A stretch of 64,000 bases of DNA. Origin: Methylopila sp. 73B. Lineage in GTDB: Bacteria; Pseudomonadota; Alphaproteobacteria; Rhizobiales; Methylopilaceae. Every line of letters begins with the position of its first letter. Position 1 is the stretch's first letter. A program made the translations under genes and the position numbers. Under the pieces are notes generated by a model. It saw nothing but the letters and a program-made list of their open reading frames with translations. It was not told the origin of the DNA and did no database searches. Where the stretch lies: NCBI RefSeq assembly GCF_000526315.1, contig NZ_JAFV01000001.1, forward strand, positions 3,846,501 to 3,910,500. Reading direction: 5' to 3'. Below, piece after piece: positions 51,368-58,963 of this stretch.

Positions 51368-51381
51368 CGCTCCCTCCGCCA
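51368..51381 (+). repeat. attR core
   Basis: CGCTCCCTCCGCCA, identical to the 3' end of tRNA-Ser at 6913-6926. Marks the right end of the prophage. Confidence 0.9.
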
Positions 51382-51654
51382 CGACATAAGCTATTGTAGT
51401 AACTACGATTTTTGCCTTTAATGGCGCAAATCTCCTCGACTTTCCCGACCGTTTCGGTCGCCTCGGCTTAGCCTCGCTCATCAGAGACGGTTTCATGGAG
51501 ATTTCGGCGAATTTCAGCGCCGAAGTCTCGCGTGCGCCTTTCAGTGGTACGGCGATCTCACGGATATCTCGCTCTGGCGCACAGTCATCGAACCGTAATG
51601 GGGAACAATAGAAGCCGCCCCGCAGGCGGCTTCGATGGGCAAGATGTTGTCCGA
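51382..51654. other. Host intergenic stretch beyond attR, no intact gene
   Basis: A+T-richer sequence without a supported gene. A hairpin GAAGCCGCC (51611-51619) / GGCGGCTTC (51625-51633) is visible but has no T-tract, so it is at most a weak terminator. The stretch borders two decayed gene fragments. Confidence 0.4.
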
Positions 51655-51892
51655 TCAGGCTAAGCGAAACGCCTCGCGCTGACTCCGCCAGTCGAGCGGA
51701 AAGCGCGTGTCGGCCATCAGCCTGCTGGCGGCCAGATCGGGATAACGCCCTCGAGCAGTCCTGCGATGATGTCCGGAGCGAGGAAGATGATGCGGACCAG
51801 GCGGGTGACGTAGGAGGCAGGAACGTATGGGTCTTGCCGTCATACTTAAAACCCTCCTCGATCACCGTCACCGTGTGGCTGCGGCCGCCCAT
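51655..51892 (-). pseudogene. Decayed DUF2924/recombinase-type fragment
   Basis: On the minus strand GRSHTVTVIEEGFKYDGKTH (DUF2924-like end) is followed, one frame over, by SYVTRLVRIIFLAPDIIAGLL and then, another frame over, by LMADTRFPLDWRSQREAFRL, ending at 51655. These match the C-terminal pattern of resolvase-associated recombinase proteins. Two frame changes and truncation show it is a remnant of an older mobile element. Confidence 0.6.
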
Positions 51893-52103
51893 TCCCGAAC
51901 CAGCCTCGCGCCGGGTCGAAGGCGTGCGCGAGGTTCAGGCCGGTCAGGATCCTCCGCCCGGCGAACGCGTGACGTGCGTCTCGGTGGGCGGCGGGGGCTA
52001 CGGCGATCCTCGATCACGCTTGACCGAAGCGGTCTTTCGAGACGTGGCCTTCGGGTACGTCTCCCGCGAGGCGGCCTTCGCCGTCTATGGCGTGAAGGTC
52101 TGA
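51834..52103 (+). pseudogene. C-terminal fragment of a hydantoinase B-like gene
   Basis: In the plus frame, about 51920-52103 reads GERVTCVSVGGGGYGDPRSR then EAVFRDVAFGYVSREAAFAVYG, the C-terminal signature of hydantoinase/oxoprolinase B subunits (compare GGYGAPSERDPEAVRLDL in the intact copy at 62620). No N-terminal part remains. An in-frame ATG exists at 51834 but is unrelated to the family start. A remnant of a second locus copy or of an operon broken by rearrangement. Confidence 0.6.
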
Positions 52104-52123
52104 CGATGATGTGACGGCCGGCC

Positions 52124-52897
52124 TTACGCCTCGCGCGGGTTCTGTTGCACCACGTAGTTGATGTGGAAGTCCTCGCGGTAGAACGACTCGCCCCTCACCA
52201 AAGGGCGTCGATCCGCGCTCAGCAACACGTAATCGCGGATCAGCAGCGGGCTGCCGCGCTTCACGGCCAGTTGGGTCGCCACCGCGCCTTTTGCGATGCC
52301 CGCGCGGATGGCGCCTTCGACTCGCAGCACCGGCAGCCGCAGGTCCTCGTCCAGAATCCGGTGGATCGATTTGGTCCGGATCACCTCCTGCGACATACGA
52401 CGTCCGAGTTCCCCCGGGATGACGCGCCGCTCGAGGCTCATCCGCTCCCCGCCGACCAGGCGCAAGCGGTCCAACCGGTAGACCTGCTCGCCTTCGTCGA
52501 GATGCAGCGCCTCGATCTCGATCGGGCTCGGCCTGTCGCTCGCGAACCCCAGAACCTCGTAGTCGATCACGGCGCCCTTCGCCGCGAGCTGCTCCTCGAA
52601 CGAACGGACGCGGCTCAGGTCGATCGGCGCGCTGATCGGCGGACGGGCGACGAAGGTGCCGCTGCCTGCGCGGCGCACGATTACTCCCTCATAGACAAGC
52701 TGCTGGAAGGCCTTGGCGACCGTCGCCCGCGTGGTCGAAAACTGCGACGCAAGCTCGGGCTCGGACGGCGTGCGGTCGCCCTCGACCAGCCGGCCCGCAG
52801 CGATCTCCGCCCTAAGGAAGCGCTGGATTCGGACATAAAGCGGCACGAAGTCCGGCTGCGACAAATCATGCTCCCGCGAATAAAGCTGCATAGTCAA
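52124..52897 (-). CDS. GntR-family regulator, HutC subfamily (UTRA domain)
   Basis: 257 residues. The N-terminal winged helix (VPLYVRIQRFLRAEIAAGRL, PSEPELASQFSTTRATVAKAF, then RRAGSGTFVA) and the C-terminal UTRA effector domain (LDEGEQVYRLDRLRLVGGERM, SFYREDFHINY). It diverges from the ABC transporter/catabolic cluster and is its probable ligand-responsive repressor. Confidence 0.92.
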   Translation of the reverse strand: MTMQLYSREHDLSQPDFVPLYVRIQRFLRAEIAAGRLVEGDRTPSEPELASQFSTTRATVAKAFQQLVYEGVIVRRAGSGTFVARPPISAPIDLSRVRSFEEQLAAKGAVIDYEVLGFASDRPSPIEIEALHLDEGEQVYRLDRLRLVGGERMSLERRVIPGELGRRMSQEVIRTKSIHRILDEDLRLPVLRVEGAIRAGIAKGAVATQLAVKRGSPLLIRDYVLLSADRRPLVRGESFYREDFHINYVVQQNPREA

Positions 52898-52913
52898 CTA
52901 GACATGTCCAAGC
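52893..52913. promoter_or_regulatory. Candidate GntR operator between the regulator and the transporter cluster
   Basis: TAGTCAACTA and, overlapping, GACATGTC lie just upstream of the gntR start. Both are short inverted repeats of the kind HutC-type regulators bind. Exact site uncertain. Confidence 0.4.
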
Positions 52914-53007
52914 TTCGGCTTATAGGATCACGACGCGTCGGGAAAGGGCCCGCAGCGCACCCCCGAGGCGGATTGCCCATGATCCTCCCCTTTCCGAATA
53001 CGGCGCG

Positions 53008-53820
53008 ATGACGGACGTGGCGGCGCCCGCCCTGACGGCGAAGCCGGTTCGGCGCAGGGAGGCCCGACGCCGGTCCCACACGCTGCTCTATCTCGCCTCG
53101 ATCGTCGTCGGGCTGGCGCTCTGGCACATCGTCGCAAGCGGCTACTCCAGCTTCGTGCTGGCGTCTCCCCTCAAGGTGCTTGTCCGCCTCGGCGAACTGA
53201 CCTGGAGCCTTGAGCTGCCCCGCGCGCTCGGCGGCGCGCTGCAGCACATGGCGCTGGGTTACGTCATCGCCTGCGCGATCGCGCTTCCGATCGGAATGCT
53301 GATGGGTCGCGTGCGGTTCATCAACGACCTGCTCGATCCGATCGTGAACCTCATCTATGCGGTGCCGAGCGTCGCCTGGGCGCCGTTCATCATGATCTGG
53401 TGCGGCCTCTACTTCGAGGCGCGGGTCGCGCTCGTCGTCATGATGTGCGCCTTCGATATGATTATCGTCGTGAGCGCGGGCGCGCACAATGCCGAGAAGC
53501 GCCTGCTCGACGTCGGCCGGTCTTTCGGAGCGAGCGGCTGGCAACGTTTCCGGCTCATCCTGCTGCCGGAGAGCCTGCCCTTCCTGTTCACCGCCTTGCG
53601 CATCGGCGCGGTGCGCGCGGTGAACGCCATGATCACCGCCGAACTGTTCCTCGCGGCCGTCAACCTCGGCTCGATCATGAAGCAGTCCGCCGTGCGGCTC
53701 GACAGCGCCGCCGTGCTCGGCGTGCTGGCCGTGCTCTGCCTTCTCGGGCTCGCGCTGCAGGAACTGCTGCTGCTGATCGAGCGCCGGATCTGCGTGTGGC
53801 GTCCGGGGAGGTCGTCATGA
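53008..53820 (+). CDS. ABC transporter permease (SsuC/TauC/ThiX-like)
   Basis: 270 residues, about six membrane helices. The EAA-like loop is at RLLDVGRSFGASGWQRFRLIL. Motifs (PSVAWAPFIMIWCGLYFEAR, LPIGMLMGR) fit the BPD_transp_1 permeases of taurine/sulfonate/nitrate type. It is the first gene downstream of the regulatory region, with the second permease overlapping by 4 bp. Substrate unknown. Confidence 0.93.
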   Translation: MTDVAAPALTAKPVRRREARRRSHTLLYLASIVVGLALWHIVASGYSSFVLASPLKVLVRLGELTWSLELPRALGGALQHMALGYVIACAIALPIGMLMGRVRFINDLLDPIVNLIYAVPSVAWAPFIMIWCGLYFEARVALVVMMCAFDMIIVVSAGAHNAEKRLLDVGRSFGASGWQRFRLILLPESLPFLFTALRIGAVRAVNAMITAELFLAAVNLGSIMKQSAVRLDSAAVLGVLAVLCLLGLALQELLLLIERRICVWRPGRSS

Positions 53821-54572
53821 GGGTCCCTCGTCTCGCCGTGAACGCGCTCGGCGTCGGGCTCGCGCTCGCCGGCTGGCAGATCGCCGGAAGCGGATTAGGA
53901 GACGCGCTGGTCGCGACGCCGGTGCAGGTGGCGGAGGCGCTCGTCGACACGATCCGCGACGGGTCGCTCTGGCCGGCGCTGTGGTCGATGGGCTGGCAGA
54001 TGATGGCCGGCTACCTCGCCGCGATGGCGGTGGGCGTTCCGCTCGGGGTCGCCATGGGCCGGTCCGACGTGGTGTTGAGCGTCGTGAAGCCTTGGGCGCA
54101 GATGTTCATCGTCGTGTCGGCCGCGGCCATCGTCCCGCTGTTCATCATCCTGATGGGCCGGGGCGTGCTGTTCTGCACGTCGATCGTGTTCGTCGCGACC
54201 GTCTGGTACGTGGTGGCGACGATGACCGAAGCCGCGCGCGGGGTCCCGCCGAAGCTGCTGAACGTCGCCCGCTCCTTCGCCGCCAGCGATTTTCAGCGCT
54301 TCCGCTACGTCATCCTCCCGGCGCTGCATCCCTTCGTGCTGATCGCCGCCCGCATCGGCCTGGTCCACGCCCTGCGGGCGATGATCACCGCGGAGATGTT
54401 CATCAGCGCGGGCTTCGGCGGCCTGCTGAACAACGCCGGCCTCGACCTTTCGACCGCGCCGCTGTTCGGCCTGATCGTGATCCTCATGGCGCTCAGCGTG
54501 GGGGCCACGAGCCTGCTGCGCTGGACGGCCCACCGCTCGGCGCCCTGGTACGCAAGCCGGACCAATGGCTGA
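53817..54572 (+). CDS. ABC transporter permease, second subunit
   Basis: 251 residues from MRVPRLAVNALGVGLALAGW. Typical helices and EAA loop KLLNVARSFAASDFQRFRYVI. Similar fold to the first permease, so the transporter is probably a heterodimer. ATGA overlap with the upstream gene. AMITAEMFISAGFGG is the conserved region near the last helices. Confidence 0.93.
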   Translation: MRVPRLAVNALGVGLALAGWQIAGSGLGDALVATPVQVAEALVDTIRDGSLWPALWSMGWQMMAGYLAAMAVGVPLGVAMGRSDVVLSVVKPWAQMFIVVSAAAIVPLFIILMGRGVLFCTSIVFVATVWYVVATMTEAARGVPPKLLNVARSFAASDFQRFRYVILPALHPFVLIAARIGLVHALRAMITAEMFISAGFGGLLNNAGLDLSTAPLFGLIVILMALSVGATSLLRWTAHRSAPWYASRTNG

Positions 54573-54600
54573 CCACCCACAGAACGCAGGGGAACTGACG

Positions 54601-55647
54601 ATGTTCGAGAGCATGAACCGCCGTGATCTCCTAAAAGTCGGCGCTGGCGGACTGGGCGTCCTGGCGCTGGGCGGAGGCGCCGGCGGGGCCTTCGCCGCCG
54701 AAGCGCGCACGCTGAAGATCAACACTTTGGCCTCGGCCGCCGCCGTTAACGTGCCGATGCAGTCGGCCTTGCGGGCCGGCCTCGGCAAGATCGCCGGCTT
54801 CACGGCCGCCGAGGTGCGCCCGACCGCCAAGATTCCGCAGATCGCGCAGGAGGTGATCGCAGGCTCCGCCGATCTCGGCGACGCCGACGTCGCCTCGACG
54901 CTGGCGGCCGCGGAGGCCGGCGCGGACCTGAAGATCATCGGCCTGTCCTACAGCAACACCTCGCAGGTCATCGTCGTCAACGCCGACAAGACGAAGAGCC
55001 TGGAAGACGTCGCCAAGGCGGGCGGCACCATCGCCGTCAACAGCATCGGCGACTTCATGTACGTGATGCTGATCGGCGTGCTGCAGAAGCGGAAGATCGA
55101 CGCGAAGAGCGTCAACTTCATCGAGATGGGCTCGTCCGGCGACCGCGCCCGCGCGTTGCTCGCCGGCCGCGTCGACGCCGTGCCGATGCACGTGGAGCAG
55201 GCCTCGCAGCTCGCGCAGAAGGGCAATTTTCAGATCCTCGTCCGCCCCTGGCAGGAGTACGACAACTGGTTCAGCGCGGTGGTCATGACGACCGGCGCCT
55301 GGCTCAAGGACGACGCCAACAAGGCGGCCGCCGTCGCCGTGCTCAAGTCGATCCTGACCTCCTTCCGCCAGACCGACGACGACTACGCCTGGTACAAGGC
55401 GCAGGTCGCCGAGTACGCCTCCTCCAAGGAGCTGAAGGGCGCGGACGACGCCTTCCTCAAGCCGGTCTGGAGCACGTTGACGACGGAGATCAAGGCGTTC
55501 CCGAAGAGGATGGACGAACTGAACGCCGATCAGTTCGCCAAGGTGATCCCCGTCTACAAGGAGGCGGGGGCCCTCAAGGGCACGGTCGATCTCAGCAAGC
55601 TGATCGACCGCACCTACCTTGAACAGGCGCTCAAAGAGCTCGCTTGA
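54601..55647 (+). CDS. ABC transporter substrate-binding protein (NMT1/THI5-like)
   Basis: 348 residues from MFESMNRRDLLKVGAGGLGV. A Tat-like signal (NRRDLLKVG plus a hydrophobic stretch, ending AFAAEA) suggests export of a folded protein. The core (ADLGDADVASTLAAAEAGADL, GDRARALLAGRVDAVPMHVEQ) fits NMT1-type periplasmic binding proteins for aromatic or amine substrates. RBS GGGGAA precedes the start. An in-frame start at 54565 overlaps the upstream permease. Confidence 0.9.
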   Translation: MFESMNRRDLLKVGAGGLGVLALGGGAGGAFAAEARTLKINTLASAAAVNVPMQSALRAGLGKIAGFTAAEVRPTAKIPQIAQEVIAGSADLGDADVASTLAAAEAGADLKIIGLSYSNTSQVIVVNADKTKSLEDVAKAGGTIAVNSIGDFMYVMLIGVLQKRKIDAKSVNFIEMGSSGDRARALLAGRVDAVPMHVEQASQLAQKGNFQILVRPWQEYDNWFSAVVMTTGAWLKDDANKAAAVAVLKSILTSFRQTDDDYAWYKAQVAEYASSKELKGADDAFLKPVWSTLTTEIKAFPKRMDELNADQFAKVIPVYKEAGALKGTVDLSKLIDRTYLEQALKELA

Positions 55648-55648
55648 G

Positions 55649-56404
55649 ATGGCGCGCCTATCGGTTTCCAACGTCTCGAAGTCGTTTGGAGACGTCCCCG
55701 TCCTGATCGATCAGTCGATCGAGGTCGCGGACGGCGAGTTCGTGGCCCTGCTCGGCCCTTCGGGCTGCGGGAAGTCAACCCTGCTGCAGATCATCAACGG
55801 CCTCACGTCCGTCGACTCCGGCCGGGTCGTGCTCGACGGGCAGGACGTGACCGGCAAGTCGGGGTCCGGCCGCGGCATGGTCTTCCAGGGCGCCGACCTG
55901 TTCCCTTGGCGCAGCGCCATCGAGAACGTCGCCTTCGGTCTTGAAGTCATGGGCGTCGGCAAGGCGGAGCGCCTCTCCCGCGCGCGGGAGTACCTGCATC
56001 TCGTCGGCCTCGGCGGCTTCGAAGACTCGTGGCCGCATCAGCTCTCCGGCGGCATGCAGCAGCGCGTCGGGATCGCCCGCGCCTTCTGCGTCCGCCCCAA
56101 GCTGCTGCTGATGGACGAGCCCTTTGGCGCGCTCGACGTCCAGACCCGCGACATCCTCCAGGACGAGTTGGTCCGGATCTGGGAAGCGGAGCGCAAGATG
56201 GTGCTGTTCGTCACCCATGGCATCGAGGAGGCGCTCTACCTCGCGGATCGCATCCTCGTCTTCAGCAAACGCCCGGCGCACGTGCTCAAGGAAATTGTGG
56301 TGCCGTTCGAACGGCCGCGCCGCGAGACCATGAAGCTCGAGCCGGAGTTCCTGCAGCTCCGGCGCGAGATCTCGGACCTGCTCCGCCACGACATCACGGC
56401 CTGA
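55649..56404 (+). CDS. ABC transporter ATP-binding protein
   Basis: 251 residues from MARLSVSNVSKSFGDVPVL. Walker A GPSGCGKST, Q-loop FQGADLFPWRSA, signature LSGGMQQR, Walker B LLLMDEPFGALD, H-loop VTHGIEEALY. Nitrate/sulfonate/taurine subfamily. It begins 1 bp after the substrate-binding protein stop, so it is co-translated. Confidence 0.95.
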   Translation: MARLSVSNVSKSFGDVPVLIDQSIEVADGEFVALLGPSGCGKSTLLQIINGLTSVDSGRVVLDGQDVTGKSGSGRGMVFQGADLFPWRSAIENVAFGLEVMGVGKAERLSRAREYLHLVGLGGFEDSWPHQLSGGMQQRVGIARAFCVRPKLLLMDEPFGALDVQTRDILQDELVRIWEAERKMVLFVTHGIEEALYLADRILVFSKRPAHVLKEIVVPFERPRRETMKLEPEFLQLRREISDLLRHDITA

Positions 56405-56408
56405 CCCC

Positions 56409-57818
56409 ATGACCTCGACGAACGCCGCCCCCTCGCTGGGCCGGGAGATTGCGAGCACGCTCGCAGCCCTCCGCCATGCTGATCTTCCCGATGACGTGGT
56501 CGGCGTCGTCAAGCTGTTCACGCTCGACACCCTGGGCGTGATCGGGGGCGCGGCCCGCGCGCCGGGCATGTCGGAACTGCTCGCGGCGCTCACCGAGTGG
56601 GAAACCTCCGGCAAAGCCACCCTGCTTCTGAGCGGCGCCGGCGCGAACCCCGCCACCGCCGCGCTCGCGAACGGCGCCGCCGCCCACAGCCTCGACTTCG
56701 ACGACCAGCACGACCAGGCGCGCATCCACGCCTTCTGCGTGGTGCTTCCGGCGGTGCTCGCGGCGATCGAGGCCAAGCGCGACGTGTCGGGCCGCGAGGC
56801 GCTGACGGCGCTTGCGGTGGGCGTCGAGCTGTTCTGCCGGCTGGGCCTCGCCTGCTACAACTCGCTGGGCAAGGGCTGGCACCCGACGACCGCGCTCGGT
56901 TCGATCTCGGCCGCTGCCGCCGCCGCCAAGATCTTCGGGCTCGACGCCGAGAAGACGCTCCACGCGCTCGCGCTCGCCTTCGTGCAGCTCAGCGGCACCA
57001 CCCAGTTCATCGCCGATGGCGCCCTCGCCAAGCGCGTCGGCCCGGGCTTCGCCGCACGCTCGGGTCTGCTCGCGGCGCAGATGGCGAAGCACGGCGTCAC
57101 CGGTCCCTATCGCTTCCTCGAAGGTCAGGCCGGTTTGTTCGAGCTCTATGAGCGCGGCGAGGTCCGGCCGGACCTCCTCACGGAGGGGCTGGGCGAGACC
57201 TGGCGGATCCGTGAACTCAGCATGAAGCCCTATCCCTGCTGCCGCTGCGTGCACACGGTGATTCAGCTCGCGCTCGACCTTCGCGCCGAAGGGATAAAGC
57301 CCGCGGACGTCGCGCACGGCGTGATCGAACTCGGCAAGGTCAACCGGAAGATCGTCGGCTCGGCGTTCGACCGAACGCACCCCAGCCCAGTCGTCCACGC
57401 GCAGTTCAACGCGGCCTACGCCTTCGCCGCGGCGCTGGTCGACGGCAAGGTCGACATCGCGACCTTCACGCCGGACCGCATCCGCGCGGATGACGTCGCC
57501 TTCGCAGCGCTGTTCGAGAGCGTCGACGCTCTCGACATGGAGCCGACCGCGGTGCCCCCCGCCCGCGTTCGGCTGCAACTGACGAGCGGCCGCGCCGTTG
57601 AGGTCGTCCGGTGGACCATGAAGGGCGCGCCGGACGATCCGATGAGCCTCGAGGAGACCGTCGCCAAGTTCCGTTCCTGTCTGCGCTGGGGCATGAACGC
57701 CCGCGACGCCGACATGAGCGCGCTCGAGCGGGCCATCATGTCGCTGGACGCCCAGCCCGACGCGGAGGTTCTCATCAGCCTGTTCCGCGGATGCCAGCGG
57801 GAGCGGCGGGCGGCATGA
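56409..57818 (+). CDS. MmgE/PrpD-family protein
   Basis: 469 residues. FTLDTLGVIGGAARAPGMSEL, LANGAAAHSLDFDDQHDQA, FCVVLPAVLAAIEAKRDVSG and STTQFIAD-like sequences match the MmgE/PrpD (2-methylcitrate dehydratase) superfamily. In catabolic clusters members catalyse dehydration or isomerisation, or have unknown roles. LDFDDQHD near 95-102 is the family's conserved acidic motif. Downstream gene overlaps by 4 bp. Confidence 0.9.
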   Translation: MTSTNAAPSLGREIASTLAALRHADLPDDVVGVVKLFTLDTLGVIGGAARAPGMSELLAALTEWETSGKATLLLSGAGANPATAALANGAAAHSLDFDDQHDQARIHAFCVVLPAVLAAIEAKRDVSGREALTALAVGVELFCRLGLACYNSLGKGWHPTTALGSISAAAAAAKIFGLDAEKTLHALALAFVQLSGTTQFIADGALAKRVGPGFAARSGLLAAQMAKHGVTGPYRFLEGQAGLFELYERGEVRPDLLTEGLGETWRIRELSMKPYPCCRCVHTVIQLALDLRAEGIKPADVAHGVIELGKVNRKIVGSAFDRTHPSPVVHAQFNAAYAFAAALVDGKVDIATFTPDRIRADDVAFAALFESVDALDMEPTAVPPARVRLQLTSGRAVEVVRWTMKGAPDDPMSLEETVAKFRSCLRWGMNARDADMSALERAIMSLDAQPDAEVLISLFRGCQRERRAA

Positions 57819-58918
57819 CCGACCCCGCCGCTCTGATCGGGTCGGAGGTCGCGGCGCTCGACACGCCGTCGTTGGTCGTCGACCTCGACGTCATGGAGGC
57901 GAACCTCGCGCGCATCGCAACCAGCTGCGCGGCGGGCGGGGTGGCGTGGCGGCCTCATTGCAAGACGCACAAGTCGCCGGAGATCGCGAAGCTCCAGATC
58001 GCCGCCGGCGCGGTCGGCGTGACCTGCGCCAAGCTCGCCGAGGCCGAGGTCATGGCGGACGCGGGGATCGCGGACATCTTGATCGCGAACCAGATCGTGG
58101 GCCCGATTAAGATCGAACGGCTCATGGCGCTGCTGGCGCGCGCCCAGGTTACGGTCGCGGTCGACGGGACCGACAACGCCGAGGCGCTGTCGCAGGCGGC
58201 CGTGCGGAGCGGGATGACGCTCGACGTGGTCATCGAGGTCGACACCGGCACACGGCGCGCCGGCGTGTCGCCCGGCCTTCCCGTTCTGGAGCTCGCCCGT
58301 CGGATCGCCGCGCTTCCCGGCCTCCGCCTCGCGGGGGTGATGACCTGGGAAGGCCATACGACCAAGATCTCCGATCCCAGGGAGAAGCGCGCCGCGATCG
58401 AAGACGCGGTCGGAGCGCTGGTGGCCAGCGCTGACCTCTGCCGAGAAAACGGGATCGCGATCGAGATCGTCAGCTGCGGCGGCACCGGCACGTTCGGGAC
58501 CGCCGCAGCGATCGCCGGCGTGACGGAGATCCAGGCCGGCGGCGGCGTGTTCGGGGACGTGCGCTACCGCACGATCTACCATGTGCCGCTCGCCTACGGT
58601 TTGACCGTGCACGCTACGGTGACCAGCCGGCCGACCCTGCGCCGCATCATCTGCGACGCCGGCAAAAAGGCGATGAGCGTCGATTCCGGCGTTCCGCTCC
58701 CGCTCGATCTGCCGCCGGTCGCGTCCGTCTCCTTCTCCGCCGAGCACGGCAAGATTGAGCTTCACTCCGACGCAGATTGTCCGCGCGTGGGCGACCGCAT
58801 CCGGTTCGTGGTCGGCTACGCCGACACCACCGTCCACCTGCACGACGCGATCTTCGCCGCGCGCGCCGGGCGGATCGAACACGTCTGGCCGGTCTCGCCC
58901 GCCGCGAAGCTGCGATGA
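57815..58918 (+). CDS. D-threonine aldolase-like PLP enzyme (alanine racemase N-terminal fold)
   Basis: 367 residues. Fold type III: LDTPSLVVDLDVMEANLARIA, then the PLP lysine in RPHCKTHKSPE (Lys50). CSGGTGTF-like sequence (IVSCGGTGTFGTAAAI) and C-terminal TVHLHDAIFAARAGRIEHVWP match D-threonine/D-3-hydroxyaspartate aldolases, with the His and Asp of a metal site. Cleaves or dehydrates a D-amino-acid-like compound; exact substrate unknown. Confidence 0.87.
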   Translation: MTDPAALIGSEVAALDTPSLVVDLDVMEANLARIATSCAAGGVAWRPHCKTHKSPEIAKLQIAAGAVGVTCAKLAEAEVMADAGIADILIANQIVGPIKIERLMALLARAQVTVAVDGTDNAEALSQAAVRSGMTLDVVIEVDTGTRRAGVSPGLPVLELARRIAALPGLRLAGVMTWEGHTTKISDPREKRAAIEDAVGALVASADLCRENGIAIEIVSCGGTGTFGTAAAIAGVTEIQAGGGVFGDVRYRTIYHVPLAYGLTVHATVTSRPTLRRIICDAGKKAMSVDSGVPLPLDLPPVASVSFSAEHGKIELHSDADCPRVGDRIRFVVGYADTTVHLHDAIFAARAGRIEHVWPVSPAAKLR

Positions 58919-58963
58919 CCCTCAGCCTCCACGTCCTCGAACGTCACGATCGCGAGTTCTGAC

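Larger units (their letters stand above)
6913..51381. mobile_element. Siphovirus-type prophage integrated in tRNA-Ser(GGA)
   Basis: The element is bounded by the 14-bp att repeat and carries integrase, lysis, tail, head, packaging, replication, immunity and early accessory genes in a coherent order. A 1136-residue tape measure, a tail tube and a frameshifting tail-chaperone pair indicate a long non-contractile-type tail. HK97-type portal, protease and capsid indicate the head lineage. No essential structural gene is visibly broken, so it may be inducible. Packaging is probably of cos type, because HNH, terS and terL lie together. That last point is inference. Confidence 0.95.

Noticed and set aside
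51611-51633. Hairpin GAAGCCGCC/GGCGGCTTC as an intrinsic terminator
   Set aside because: No T-tract on either side, so it is only noted within the intergenic entry.
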